From Maylandia zebra (lineage: Eukaryota > Chordata > Actinopteri > Cichliformes > Cichlidae), in the NCBI RefSeq assembly GCF_041146795.1, contig NC_135169.1, forward strand, positions 12,113,585 through 12,177,584: 64,000 nucleotides of DNA. The letters run 5' to 3'. How positions within the stretch are numbered: the first letter of the stretch is position 1; each line of letters starts with the position of its first letter. A model generated the notes under the pieces. That model saw nothing but the letters and a program-made list of their open reading frames with translations. It ran no database searches and had not been told where the DNA came from. Made by a program: the position numbers and the translations under genes. Shown here in pieces: positions 1 through 11,470 of the stretch.

Positions 1-493
1 TGTGTACAAATCATTGCTTGTTGATCATGTCGTGTGTGTTTGTAACACTTTCAAGAGATATTTGTTTCCTTGTGGAAAGCAGACTTTGTCGTGTTGACGT
101 GAGTGTCAGAACGGCAGGTTTATCTCCAGATCCACGGCTCTGACCCACGGAGACCTCTGGCTGATGCTCAGTGTTCTGAGTTTGGCTCGTAGCTGCTAAC
201 TAGCTTTCTGCTCTGGGTCAACTTATGGCAAAGTGCAGAGATGGAGAGAGGCGTGGGAAGGTTACAGCAGCACACTTTCTTCCTCTGGAGGCGGTGAACA
301 CAGTGAACAGCTGGATACTAACATGTGGCTCACAGCTGGGCCTGTCAGACTCTCTCTGGCTGCAGTAGCTGCTGCTATAAACACACTTTTCTTTTTCTCA
401 CTCTGTAAACTTCCTCCTGCAGATGTTACTCTCACTCGCTGCTTCGCACATACGCAGAGAGAGGCGGTCCCTGTCTTCACCACAACATTCAAC
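1..493. other. Left-edge sequence without a supported gene
   Basis: No exon, repeat or RNA gene is supported here. Unit 1 on the minus strand should continue in this direction, but no transmembrane exon like those of units 2-4 can be seen. The last 8 bases (486-493, CATTCAAC) are the left target-site duplication of the hAT element that follows. Confidence 0.5.
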
Positions 494-832
494 TAGGGGT
501 GCAACGATACTCGTATCGATATTGAACCGTTCGATACAGTGCTTTCGGTTCGGTACGCATATGTATCGAACAATACAAAATTTTTAATTTATTTTATCAA
601 CTTTCCTTCTGACGATGCTGTCTGTGTTGAGCTTAGCTTCTGTCTTGCTAGCTTGCGCTGCGCTCAGTGGATCTGCGCTCGACAGTGCAGCCTAGGCGGA
701 GCAGTCGAACGCAGATTCACTGAGCGCAGGGCAAGCTAGTGAGACAGAAGTTAAGCGCTCGTTGCAACATGGCAAATTGAACCTCCCCCACCCTCATTCA
801 GATGTGGCGTTTGGAACTATTTTGGTTTTCAT

Positions 833-1120
833 GTGACGTATGACCCTGAAGGTAAGCGCGTCATGGACAAAAGTAAAACAGTATGTTGGATGTGCCACGC
901 AATGCTCAATTACATGGGTGGGAACTACTGCGTTAGCGCAGTTTGCTTGTTAACATGTTGGCCATCCAGCCCCACGCACGGGGCGATCTGCAGTGGCTCG
1001 TTAACGGAGATTTGCCGTGTTGTGGCGTTAACGTCATTTCAACGAGATTAACGCTGACAGCACTAGTGGGAACACAACGAATATGACTGCACATTTACTC
1101 CGACATCATCCTAGTGCAAA
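833..1120 (+). pseudogene. BED zinc-finger fragment of hAT transposase
   Basis: The frame from 833 gives VCWMCHAML with the two metal-binding cysteines. The frame around 1074-1110 gives NMTAHLLRHHP with the two histidines. Together they match the BED finger that sits N-terminal in many hAT transposases. The halves are separated by the 140-bp MITE, and no RNase-H-like catalytic domain follows, so this is a broken fragment. Confidence 0.7.
926..1065. mobile_element. Small hAT-type MITE nested in the hAT element
   Basis: A 140-bp insert starting TACTGCGTTAGCG and ending CGCTGACAGCACTA, so the ends are imperfect inverted repeats. It is flanked by the 8-bp direct repeat GTGGGAAC (918-925 and 1066-1073). 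Taking it out joins the cysteine pair and the histidine pair of a BED finger in one frame, so it inserted after the host element carried that coding region. Confidence 0.85.
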
Positions 1121-1874
1121 GACAAGTGGAAGCAGACAAAAACAACAAGCACGCATGCTACAAACTTTACCCGAGTCATTTAGACAGCCGTTAGCACATG
1201 ATTCTCCTTATGGGGACCTGATATGTTTAATATGCTGCTGAGAATATAGCCCAGAAGAAGCGTATAGTATAGCTTTTATTTTGGAAAGAGCCATTTCTCT
1301 GTAATAAACTCTCTTTTCCAAAGATGAGTGATTCCTCAATCAGATATATATATATATTTTTTTTTTTTGATTACTTTGTTGTTTCAGCAACATTAAATTT
1401 TAAATCTGTACTTCTGAGTTAAAATATATATTTATAATTTTAATAAATGACAAATTAAAAAGGCATGAACATTTTTTTGTATCGAAAAAATATCAAACCG
1501 TGAAACCAAAGTATCGAACCGAACCGTGAATTTTGTGTATCGTTGCACCCCTACATTCAACCTGTGGCACGGAATACACGGAATACATGACCCATCAGGC
1601 CACTTTCTTAAAGCAAGGTTGGACTTTTATTTTTATTTTTCATTTTTTCACCCAAAGCTTGTTTTTATGGCTCTGTGGCTTAATACACAGTCTTTCATGT
1701 CCACTTAAAGTCAGTTTAATGTGAGGAAGCATTTAGAAAGAGAGGCCAAAAATATTTAACACAAATATTAAACACAATTTAAAGACTAACAGCAGCTAAT
1801 GAGCAATACATATGCAGTTTTTCTAGTCTTTTCTGGAGTTGATGCCACAAATTTTATTTCTACATTTCTATGAA

Positions 1875-2164
1875 CGTGGCTCAGGGAGTTGGGCAGCGCA
1901 TCTCTAACTGGAAGGTTGTCGGTTCGATCCCTGGGCTCTCTGTCCTGGTTGTTGTGTCCCTGGGCAAGACACTTTACCCTACCGCATAGGGGCCGATGGC
2001 AAGATATGACAGCCTCACTTCTGTCAGTCTGCCCCAGGGCAGCTGTGGCTACGACTGTAGCTTTCCTCCACCAGTGTGTGAGAATGAATGAATATTGGAA
2101 TTTTAAAGCGCTTGGGTTCCTTGAAAAGCGCTATATAAATGCAATCTATTATTATTATTATTAT
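1875..2164 (+). mobile_element. tRNA-derived SINE with L2-like tail
   Basis: The 5' part resembles a tRNA with pol III A-box-like sequence (GTGGCTCAGGGAGTTGGGCA) and a B box (GGTTCGATCCC at about 1920). The 3' part (AAAGCGCTTGGGTTCCTTGAAAAGCGCTATATAAATGCAA, in two pieces) is the tail shared by many fish SINEs and L2-type LINEs, ending in ATT repeats. It lies just downstream of the unit 1 Ig exon at 2208-2480. Confidence 0.75.
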
Positions 2165-2207
2165 GAAACACATGGGAAACTTAAATAACAGAAAGTTTAA
2201 AACTCAC

Positions 2208-2480
2208 AAGTCTCCACAACTGTGACGTCACTGCTGTCCTCTGTGTAGTAAACTGGATCTCCTCTCCCTCCTCTGCAGTGGTACAGACCTCCTTGTGAGA
2301 CACTAATAACTCTGTTTGCTTCATTTCCTCTCATGAGCTGAGCTTTAGAAGAGACTGAATCACGTCTGAACCAGTCAAACTTCCAGCCAGCAGAGCCCTC
2401 CACAGAGCAGCTCAGTGTCACACTGCCCCCTACTGGTATGATTGAACTTTGTGCTGTCAGTGTGGCTCTGGGTTTACTTG
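2208..2480 (-). CDS. Unit 1 exon 6: Ig domain type A
   Basis: 273 bases, phase 1-1, with LSCSVEG, WKFDWFRRD and YHCRGGRGDPVYYTED. It is nearly identical to 60721-60993 in unit 4. The donor is GTGAGTT, so splicing onward is expected, but no next exon is seen in the window. Confidence 0.8.
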
Positions 2481-5400
2481 CTGTTGAAGAAACAAAACCA
2501 TTGAAAAAATTAAATCATCATAAGAATACATTTCTTACAGCACTAATCACACTTTAAACATTCACAGAGTAATTTATCTACAAACACAAAAATTAATTAG
2601 TTTCCCTGCATGTGACACATTAGACTGTTTAACAAACTAAAGATTTCACTGATTTATCATTCTCTTATCAAACTGTCATCTCTGTACATTCCTCTTTACA
2701 TTGCTGATATTTTAAGAGCCTCCATGGTGTCTCTCCTTTCTGTTTGCACAGTGAGAAAAACTGTTGTCCTGAGCTGCCTGCAGACAGCTGGATCATTGTT
2801 GGAGTTTTCCTGTTAAGACAGATGTAAACATGAAAACATTAAATGTCAGCATGAATCATGGTCCAACTCACATGAAACTGTCAGTCTGAAGGCATCACTC
2901 CATCCTGTTAAGAGATAGTCACTGCTACCCCGACATCTGTAGTCTCCACTGTGGGACACTGAAACTCTGCTGATCCTGTATTCACTGGATGTTGGAGGGC
3001 TGTTTGTGTTGGGTGCTGTCCATTCATATTTCCACACCTTTCCTTCACCTCCCTGAATCTCACATCTGAGAGTGATTGTCTCACCAGTGAATATCTGAGA
3101 CCAGCTGTGCTGCAGTTTCACAGCAGCCAGAACTGTTCAACAAACAAATAAACAGAAACAAATCATGTGGGAGCAAAAATACATTTAAATATATTAAGTC
3201 TTACTTTAATTTAAACATGAATTTGTTGCATTTCAGAAAAACCTATAAACATTCACCTTGTTTCTGAATTGTAACTGCAGCACTGTCCTCTGTGGAGAAA
3301 ACTGGATCTCCTCTCCCTCCTCTGCAGTAATAGATGCCTCCTTCTGAAATACTGATCGTGTGCTCTGATGTTCCAGCTCCTATTTTCTGAGCTCCAGAAA
3401 ACTCTGAATTACGTCTGAACCAGTCAAACTTCCAGCCAGCAGAGCCCTCCACAGAGCAGCTCAGTGTCACACTGCCCCCTGCTGGTATGACTGAACTTTG
3501 TGCTGTCAGTGTGACTCTGGGTTTACTTGCTGTTGAAGTTACAGGAAAGACAAACATCAGACTGTCAGTTACTTCAGGAAAAACTTTGTTATATAACAAA
3601 TAAAGATTTCAACATAAAAACTCAATAGTAATTTTAAAAAAATCCAATTTTTTTTTATTAATTTACAATTTATGTATTTTTTTTAATTCCGTAAGTGCTT
3701 AATAGGTCACGACCCTGGATGATGGGTTAAGAAGATGGATGGAGTTCAATAATAGATCTTAGGTTTCTCAGGTAGGTCGGTCCCTGATCTCAGTGTGATC
3801 ATCACACTTGATGCAAACAGGCACCAACAGCACAAGAACAACAAGTTTCTTCAAAACAAATTTGATGAGAATCAACAACTGGCAGCAGCACAGATGAGGA
3901 CAGCACAGGTATCTCAGCTAACTGTTAGCCAGCTAGAGAGCCAGGAGCTAATGCTGGATGTATATAACATGATGAAAACTTTATCAGAGTGAATCAAGAA
4001 TCAGGTGAGACTGTTTTTATGCTCTGTCACCAAACTGTACTCCTAAATGCAGAGACAGGTGAACTATACACTGTTAGCTGATCTGAGGCCAGTTGATTGT
4101 GGTCGCTCTTATTATCAGATTTTTTGTTAATCTGTTTTTTATTTAAATGTTTGTTTTAAGGATCATGATCACATAAATATATATGCATAAAGATGCATAA
4201 CCAGTGCACAGTCAGCAGCATTTATCAGTCATAATTCACACAGATGTTTTTCATACTGTATGCTATCCCCGACCCCAACCAGGGCTGTGATGTGATAACA
4301 GAACTCTTCTCTGTTGATGATCAGCCTTTTCTTTTTTCAGCATCTGTATTTTCCATCGTCAGACAGCAGCTCTGCTCATTCTGTATTTATTGATCATGTT
4401 TGATCCACAACTTCAAATAAATTATAAAAACAAAATAATTGTGTCATAATTCTGAGCTGCAGTGGTGGAAACTACACATGTGCAGGTACTGAAGAAACTG
4501 AGATCATCACATCTGTGTTTAATGTTTGTTACGATTTTCTCTGATTTTGTTACTAAACTAAAACAAAGAACAATATGACTCAATGAAATGTGTCCAACTT
4601 ACATGATACAGTCAGTGTGATGATGTCACTGCAGACTGAAAGAGTCATGGTGCAGCAGCTGTATCCTCCACTGTCAGACTCAGTAGCTCTGCTGATTCTG
4701 TATTCAGATGTTCGAGGTCTGATTAATGTGCCATCTCTCCATACAAACAGTGTCTGACTTCCTTCACATCTGACAGTGACTGTCTCACTGCTGTATATCT
4801 GAGGCCAGGATGGTTCGAGGATCACGGTGGGCTTATTGGGAACTGTTCACATAAACACATCAAGTTAGAGATTGATGGAAGCATCAAGTCATTTTGAAGC
4901 TGAACTGATTTTTATTGCTGCTGTTAAGAGTCAAAAGATTTACTGCATCCTGGTGACATTTGGACTTGAAAATAATAAGATGTGTTTTTATGAAACAAAT
5001 TAAAGCAGTTAATTAATATTCTGAGTAAAACCACAGAGTGACTGCACAGACCTGCAGGATTTAACTCACTCACTGTTTATAAACCCATTTAGTATCTTAA
5101 ATAAAACGATGCACAAACAGAGAAACAGGGTGTGATTTAAAATGGTGCATGAAATACAAAATATCAGATTAAAATTATACATATTATATGAATGTGAAGA
5201 AAACAAAGAACCATTTCTCACCTTCAGCATTAACGTAGAAGAGAGAACCGAGCACTAAAGTAAAGATTAAACACCATCAGGATCAAACTGACAGAAAATC
5301 AAACTCAAAATGAACAAAAGTGTTTTTTAAAGATTAATTTTCACATGACACAGTTACTGCTCATCAAAATATTTCTGTGCATAAAACACTATTAATATAT

Positions 5401-5677
5401 GAACTTGTACACAACAGTGAGTCAAGTGCAACAAGCAGCGATGTATCCAACACGATACTCCAGACTAAACTGAACCAAGGAACCAGCCAACATTTGTCTG
5501 TAACTTTCATAAACATCACAAATATGCTTTGTTCAAACTCTCACATAAACACTTCAAACCAGTGATACACTCTAATTCTCACACATGAGAAACACTTTCA
5601 TTAATCAGTGCCATTCAAACAATGTCACAAATGTACTTACACAATAACCCCGTCATGCAGAGCAAAGAGTGCCCCAT
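2208..5677 (-). CDS. Receptor unit 1: Fc-receptor-like/LITR-like protein, 5' part
   Basis: Six phase-compatible exons on the minus strand: 5641-5677 (start ATG, first half of the signal peptide), 5222-5254 (second half), 4603-4842 (Ig type B), 3257-3529 (type A), 2872-3132 (B) and 2208-2480 (A). The signal peptide reads MGHSLLCMTGLLL, then GSLFYVNAE. Every border has AG/GT, and every Ig exon is a multiple of three bases in phase 1-1. This gives 372 codons with no stop, then the gene leaves the window or is cut off; no transmembrane exon is visible before position 1. It should be a leukocyte surface receptor of the Ig superfamily. Ligand and signalling cannot be told from this part. Its last two exons are almost identical to exons of unit 4, so it may continue with a similar long ectodomain. 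Confidence 0.75.
2872..3132 (-). CDS. Unit 1 exon 5: Ig domain type B
   Basis: 261 bases, phase 1-1. Contains SWSQIFTGETITLRCE and GDYRCRG, then GWSDAF. It is nearly identical to 17420-17686 (unit 2) and 61192-61367 (unit 4), so it was copied recently. Confidence 0.8.
3257..3529 (-). CDS. Unit 1 exon 4: Ig domain type A
   Basis: 273 bases, phase 1-1. Key parts are VTLSCS (first cysteine), WKFDWFRR and YYCRGGRGDPV (second cysteine). The N-terminal KPRVTLTA is shared with the other type A exons. Confidence 0.8.
3530..4602 (-). other. Unit 1 intron between exons 3 and 4
   Basis: Mostly AT-rich intron. The plus-strand reading frame at 3795-3992 (rich in Gln, with SQLTVSQLESQELMLD) may be a remnant of a transposon protein, but I do not recognise the family. 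Confidence 0.4.
4603..4842 (-). CDS. Unit 1 exon 3: Ig domain type B, short variant
   Basis: Starts V-P-N-K-P and carries SWPQIYSSETVTVRC with the first Ig cysteine, then YSCC with the second. At 240 bases it is shorter than the usual 261-282. It has two extra cysteines (CC and SVCSD) and lacks the usual tryptophan near the end. Confidence 0.75.
5222..5254 (-). CDS. Unit 1 exon 2: signal peptide end
   Basis: 33-base phase 1-1 exon, giving LGSLFYVNAE with a small-residue cleavage site. Short second signal exons are typical of Fc receptor and FCRL genes. Confidence 0.75.
5641..5677 (-). CDS. Unit 1 exon 1: start codon and signal peptide
   Basis: 37 bases coding MGHSLLCMTGLL plus one base, followed by GTAAGT. 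The same exon recurs at 22095-22131 and 41428-41464 with the same length and phase, which supports the start choice. A TATA-like stretch lies about 150 bases upstream. Confidence 0.8.
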
Positions 5678-5809
5678 CCTCACATCCAGCCCTGCTGCAC
5701 TCTGATCCTCAGCTGATCTCAAACACTTTGACTTTACATCAATAATAAAAAGAGAAGCTGCATTTAATACAGATAAGACCAGAGTGTTTCTTCTGACTGT
5801 GGCCTCTCT

Positions 5810-5905
5810 GTGCTTCCTTTCCTTTTATACAAACCTCAAACAGCTCCTGTAGCTTTGCCCACAGCAGTTGTGTGACGTGTTCACATTTCCTGTCCACTGC
5901 AAACA
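5810..5905 (-). promoter_or_regulatory. Conserved upstream block of unit 1
   Basis: On the minus strand this holds ACAGGAAATG (Ets/PU.1-like), CACGTCACAC (CRE half site), GCTGTGG (RUNX-like), CTACAGGAGCTGTTTGAGG, then GTATAAAAGGAAAGGAAG, which includes a TATA box. Closely related blocks stand at the same distance upstream of the start exons of units 2 and 3. The promoter role is inferred from position and conservation. Confidence 0.6.
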
Positions 5906-6269
5906 TGCAGGCTTGCTTCTTGTGTTTGCTTCTTACCTCCTGTTGTTTCAGGTCAGGTGACATATTTTACCAGCTCATAGTCATGTTTTATTATTATTTA
6001 TTTTTATTCTTTTATGTGATTTGTGCAGTGTCCTGTGTGGTCATCATAAAGCTGAAATATTTTATCTTGAGTCATCTTATCAGTCAATGTTTGTGTAGAT
6101 CCACAGACATTTATTGTGCGATACATGAATGCTGTCTTCCCAAAATGTGTTGTTTTCAGTTTCTGGCCACCACACTCACTCACTCTCCAGGATTATCGAC
6201 AGACAATGATCTCCAAATATTTATTTGGTTTCATCTGCTTCCAATATCATATCAAATATCACTCATACG

Positions 6270-6540
6270 AAGGTGCCAGTGTTCACATTTTGAACAGAAA
6301 ATACTGACGGTTTGAAAGAGGAGTGAAAAAGTACATCTATGTCCACTGTGGATGACCAGAGGTGGAGCCTTATGGCATCAGCTGTCAGTCACCTACAATG
6401 TAGTTTTGAGATCCCTTCCTTGTGCCACAACCCCTCCATGGTGCTTTCCTCAGGTGACCTCAGTAGGTCACATGATGGGGGGAGGAAAGGTCTCACAGTG
6501 TTCTTACCCCAAATCTCTGGTGATAATTTTTGAATAAGAC
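6270..6540 (+). mobile_element. Decayed Penelope-like element fragment
   Basis: The segment with TTTGAAAGAGGAGTGAAAAA and CTATGTCCACTGTG, then TTTTGAGATCCCTTCC, matches in order the reverse complement of the 3' part of the Penelope-like element at 43.0-45.5 kb. Many substitutions and gaps make it a relic. Confidence 0.65.
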
Positions 6541-6954
6541 AGAAGTTGGAAATTCTGAGTTACCAGTCGAAAAGTTTTTTTGTGGAACACAACTCACATT
6601 TACCGCTTGGAAAGTCTGAGCAGACACACAGACTGTGAGTTAACAATCCAAGATGGCAGCACTGAACCTAAAACAACAGTCAAACTGTAAACTTTTATTT
6701 GTGCTGCCACTCTTTTGTATTTTTGAATCTCTAAATAAGCCAAACACAGAGCACTGATTAGGTTTGATTCATGAATGTGTTTTTTAACTCCAAAAACTTA
6801 TAGGTCTATAATGACCCACACCTTTTTTCACAGCTTGGCTCATGTGATGACTCACGTCATTAATTGTGGGTCTATGACCCACTTAAAGTAAAACCCTCAC
6901 TAAGGTTAAAATACCTGAGACTCTTTACTGTTTTATTTTTAGAAGTCAAAGAGC

Positions 6955-7005
6955 CTCTTAGATGAGAGGTGACACGTCTTCAAGAAAGTTAAAGAAGTTT
7001 AGTCA
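6955..7005 (+). repeat. Penelope-like terminal-repeat fragment
   Basis: GATGAGAGGTGACACGTCTT followed by CAAGAAAGTTAAAGAAGT is close to the outer end of the inverted terminal repeats at 43036 and 45488. The same fragment is repeated at about 46895-46945 in the duplicated block. Confidence 0.6.
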
Positions 7006-8253
7006 CTTTCCTTCCAAACCTCTTAGACCACCATGAGCTGGATGACTGTGGTTCATACTGTTGCCTCACAAGAAGAAAGTTGTTGGTTTGAATCCACCAG
7101 CTGGGCTGTTTGTGTGAAGTCTGCATGTTCTCCCTCCACCTGTCTGGGTTCTCTCCAAAGTCATATATTATTATGTTAACTGGTGATTCCAATGATTGCC
7201 TGCAGGTGTGAATGTGAACATGAATGGTTGTCTGTCTCTCCATAACCTGTCTAGGTGATCTTTTACACAATGAAAGCTACTATAGGCTCCACCCACATTA
7301 GAGTCCAAAAGGACAGCAGAGCAGTGAATGCTTTAAGGTGTGGTAACTTTGTGATTGGCTAATCCCCTCCATATGAGAATAAGGTGTACCTCAGTTTCTC
7401 ACTTCTCATTCTCAATATACAGTCCATAATATTAATAATAGGTAAAGCCTGCAAACACAGCATCTATCCTTCATTCTGTCAAACACTTTCTTACAAAGAT
7501 AACCTTTGATTAAGGTTTGTTGCAGTATCATCTACACACACTCGCAAACATGTTGATATCGAAGTGTTTTAGATTGTTTAACAGCAGGTGTGTTTCTCCA
7601 TCCCTCCACTTTTCTGTGGGAAAGGTAAAATACATTAAGATGTTACTTCATGTTTTATGTTATTTGCAGTTTATATGTTAACATAAGTGCAAAGATTTCA
7701 GTACATATCAATATGTTATGAGGCTTGAAGACAGGAAGTCTCTGTGATACTGCAGAGTCCAGCAGACAGTTTGGAGTCAAACACTGACGTCATCATCACA
7801 GGTGTAGGAACCATTTCTGTAACAGCAGCCAAACAGACACATTAGTATCAGTAGGTTTAGATGATTTACTGGCTCCTCTGCTGGTTACAAAGCAGTGATT
7901 ATACTTTGGAGTTTTGTGTTATACTGTGAGGAACTGGCCTGTTTGGAAGTTGCAGTAAGAAGAAAAACATGTCTGTATATGATGTTGTGGACAGAGAGAG
8001 TGATGGATGATTTTATTTATTTCAGAGATAAATGAACATTTACAGCACGTCCATGCAGAGACTCTTAAAGACATGAGCGTGAGAAACAAGCTTTTCACCG
8101 TTTCTCTTGATGCCCACATGCTTTATTTATTCTTTAGTCCAGCATGTGTCATCACCACAATAAAGCTGCTTTTAACCTGTTTTCACACATTGTCATACCT
8201 GCACATTTCCACTCTGCTGTGTTGAGATTAAAGAAGACAAACGTTAGACTTCA

Positions 8254-8284
8254 GGCTGAAACCACAGGCTGCATTTCCTCTTTT
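8254..8284 (-). promoter_or_regulatory. RUNX/Ets-like module, copy a
   Basis: On the minus strand GAGGAAATGCAGCCTGTGGTTT places an Ets-like core and a RUNX core (TGTGGTTT) a few bases apart. Five related copies occur in the window at 11966, 25091, 46071, 48247 and 53549. Confidence 0.45.
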
Positions 8285-8929
8285 CTTGGAGGCCCAGACA
8301 GAAATTTTGTGGTATCAGATTTTCAGCAGATAAAAATAAACCTACAACAGTCTTTTACACACATGAAGTCATCACAGTCTGCTCAGAGAAGGGGGGTCAG
8401 AAAAGAATTAAAGGGTGACCTGAACCACTAGGTTCACATGTCATATGTACTCTTGTCTACACGCTGAGGCATCTGTCAATTAATATTAATCTGAAACATC
8501 ATCACCCTCCTTTTTTCTTCTTTGTGTGTGTGTTTGTATTTAGATTTGTGAAGTTGTGCCCTTAATCTTCATAACATCAAAATCAATAATCAAAAACACC
8601 AGCAAAGTGCATCATGATGAGACCCAGAATCAAAACATTACAGCAAAGCTGAATACACTAGTGTATATAACACCCAGCAGTGTGGTAAATTGTGCTGAGA
8701 GAGCATCTGCACCCCATAAGACCAAGAAGCCAAGAGCACCAGCATGCTGTGTGAGAAACATGCATGAAAGTCAGAACACCTCTGTCAGTGCATTCACGTG
8801 GCTAGTGGGTCCTCTCTGTGGCTGACTGGCTGTTAACCCAGTGAGTGAGAGTTTCTCCCACTGCATTGAGCCGTATCCTTCTGCTGCACTAAAGGACAGT
8901 TTTGCAGCCATGTAGCTCTGCTCATGTCA

Positions 8930-10330
8930 TGTGCAGCCTTCCCACATCACATAATTTCTGGGCATGACTGTGGAGTCCAACAGAGCCTCCATGTCCCTCA
9001 CCCTGAATTGACAGCAGACCTTCGGGGTGTGCCTAGACCCATTTGGGCTTCACTCGTGGGGTCAGCTCCTGAGGCTGAGGGCTCTACAGTCTACAGCTCT
9101 TATATCAGTCATTGGGCGTCTCTGACATAAATATGCTGGAGCTGCAAGCTGTCATCCTGGCACTCAAGCAGTTTCTGTCGTGACTGTTAGGGTACCATGT
9201 TATCATCAAGATAGAAAGCATAGTCACAGTAGCCTACATCAACAGGTATGGGGGACAAGGGTCTCCCCTCCTCTGCATGATAGCTACCAGACTGTGGCAG
9301 TGGGATCACCCCGTTCTACTCACTGAAAGCAGTTTATGTGCCAGGACCATTGAACGTGACAGTGGACATTACAATATGTTGAGGGGGAGCCCGATCCAAC
9401 AGGAGTGGAGACTCCATCCAGATGTGGTCCACCAGATCTGGAGTTGCTTCAGAGGGGCAGAAGTTTTTTTCCCCCAGAGAATCGACACATTGCCATCTGT
9501 TCTTCTCCCTGCAGACAACTTGGTGGACTCCTCACCACAGGCGCTTCTCTGTGCCTTCCCTCCATACCCCTCCTCCAGTTATTCCTTCACCAGGTCCAGA
9601 CCGAGGAGTTGATCCTGGTGACCCCTCTTTGGCCACACATGCTAGTTTTCAGTTATCCTGCCAGTCATGGCCAGGACACCCCCGGAGCTCCCTGTTCTGA
9701 GGGACCTCCTGTCCCAGGTGAGGGGGTCACTGTTCCATCTTTTCCCAGTAGGGCTCAGGGTGACAGCCTGTACCCTGAGAGGGAGAGGCTCCATGCCTGG
9801 CCTGATCTAAAAGTGAGAATGCTGCAGGAGTTTTGTGTGCTATCCACCAGGACTGCCTACTGCTTCCTTCGGGGGCTGTTTGCCTCCTGGTGTGCGGCCC
9901 ACCAGCTGGACCTCCACCAGACCACAGTTAACATGATTCTTTGTGAGCTGCACACTCTGTCGGTCCAAAGGCAATGATGAAGGTGACACAGGGGTTATCC
10001 TCCGGCCTAACCCTGGGTTGCTGCTGACGACCCCATCTGAATTTCACCTGTCCAAGTCAGTGGAGTTATGAATATTCCTCACAGGGGACCTGCACAAGGA
10101 GGCAGCTGGGAGCCAGGTTGCCCTGTGCCATCTCTGTGCTTTGGCACAGAACATCTTGCTTATCCGGCCGTTCAGGAAGTCAGACCAGCCGTTTGTGAGC
10201 TTCCACTATGGAATTCTGGTCAGACCCTTGTCTAAGTCTCGATTGTCCCACAGGGTTGTGGAGGCCATTCAGCAGGCGTATGCCTCTTCGGATGTTCCCC
10301 TCCCTTCCAGAGTGCGGACCCACTGTGTCA
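8930..10330 (+). mobile_element. DIRS-like retrotransposon relic, copy 1
   Basis: Fragments in order on the plus strand: an RNase-H-like stretch (9130-9480; MLELQAVILALKQF, then VAYINRYGGQGSPL, then EWRLHPDVVHQIW), a linker (9530-9700; LLCAFPPYP, then LILVTPLWPHM), and tyrosine-recombinase-like parts (9800-9960 and 10130-10300; SFRK-like FRKSDQPFVSF, then HRVVEAIQQAYASS). Frames shift near 9600 and after 9977 and stops interrupt them, so nothing functional remains. The order RNase H then tyrosine recombinase is that of DIRS elements. The 5' limit is uncertain. Confidence 0.7.
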
Positions 10331-11470
10331 CAATATTAAAAATTTTAATCACTTTCAGCCAATAATCAATATACATATATTTTTTAATTAAAACTATTAA
10401 CCTATCACAGAGAGAGCTATGTGTGCATGCAGCTAAATTTGTCCACCACTACAAACAGTCACGTGTTAGAGAGCACAGCTCATGCAGTGAAAACCTTGTG
10501 TGCTGTCCATGGTGCTGAAATTATATCAGTTTAATGAATTTAATATCACTACTTATTAGTCAAGTGCAATACTGCAAGATTTGGTATCAATCTAATACCA
10601 AGTAAATACCAGGCCTATATCGCTGATACTGATACCAGTACCAATACTTTTTAATAATTACCATCATCAGTGTTGCTAATTCTGAATGAATGTTCATGAC
10701 CTTTAAGACAGCCAGGTTGCTTCTTAGATGAAACTGCAGCAGTGCGTACAGGAAAGAAACAGAAAGTAAAGTATCGAGTTCATTACACTCGTAAGGAAAA
10801 AGAACGTGTTGGTTGACCAGGAGGACTGGGAGACTATGACAGATACAATAAATTATAAATGGATTATGTCTCCCTCTTTTGGCCACCAACTGTAAACACA
10901 GTCCAGTGATTGTACTTGGAAGCTGTGTTCAGAGTCTGACATGAGAAATATGGGAGAGGAACTATATCTGTATGTCCACACTGACACTTACCCTTATTTA
11001 CCATGGGCCCACCAGCGGAGAATGTGCTTTAGAAAAGAAGAGAAGCTGAGATTTACAGGGATATTTGGTGTATTACGGTTCAATCACAATAGTGTAAGCA
11101 TAGTTTGATTTCCAAAAATGATAACACTTCGCCCAGTCATGAAGAATTTTCTTAATACTGTTTGTTTAAAGAAAATTTTAACATATTTAAATGATGCCTT
11201 CTCTGTGCGATTGGTGAAATAAAAAATGTGATATAGGCTTTTAGGCAAGAAGTGCAAAACAAAAAATAACTTAAAAACCTCTGGAATTAAAAGAAAATGG
11301 TACAGAAAGAAGGCCTTATCTGTATAAGAAAAATTACCAGTACCGCGATGGTACGAGGGAAATTTCTTTTGCAGTTCGTCTGAAAAGCTGCACTTGCGCT
11401 TTGGCATCTTTTAAAGATCATCTGTTCCAACTGTGAGGCAGAACAACCACTCACAAAGCAGCAGCTCGGC

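Larger units (their letters stand above)
494..1553 (+). mobile_element. Non-autonomous hAT element with BED-finger remnant
   Basis: A 1,060-bp DNA transposon with perfect 17-bp terminal inverted repeats (TAGGGGTGCAACGATAC at 494-510 and its complement at 1537-1553). It is flanked by the 8-bp direct repeat CATTCAAC (486-493 and 1554-1561), the target-site length of hAT elements. Inside, 833-925 and 1074-1120 read as two halves of a BED-type zinc finger (C-x2-C, then H-x3-H) split by a smaller insertion. No catalytic transposase domain is seen. An imperfect inverted repeat of about 55-bp arms lies at 629-758. Confidence 0.9.
6806..11000. repeat. Segmental duplication copy 1
   Basis: Directly repeated at about 46745-52420. 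Matching stretches include 6808-7600 with 46745-47610, 7730-8440 with 47755-48420, DIRS relics (9100-10300 with 48760-50590), 10400-10510 with 51090-51215, and 10850-10970 with 52250-52370. Local insertions differ between copies. Both copies lie upstream (5') of a receptor gene, unit 1 and unit 3 respectively. Confidence 0.8.

Noticed and set aside
262-492. Possible transmembrane exon of unit 1 on the minus strand
   Set aside because: The stretch is not hydrophobic enough, shares no sequence with the other three membrane exons and lacks matching splice borders.
5739-5963. Minus-strand frame similar to one at 21991-22380
   Set aside because: The similarity comes from the duplicated promoter and leader block. 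The frame crosses the likely TATA box and has no recognisable domain.
9405-9977. 190-residue plus-strand frame
   Set aside because: Only its second half matches DIRS-like protein; the first half is off-frame. It is part of a decayed element, not a gene.
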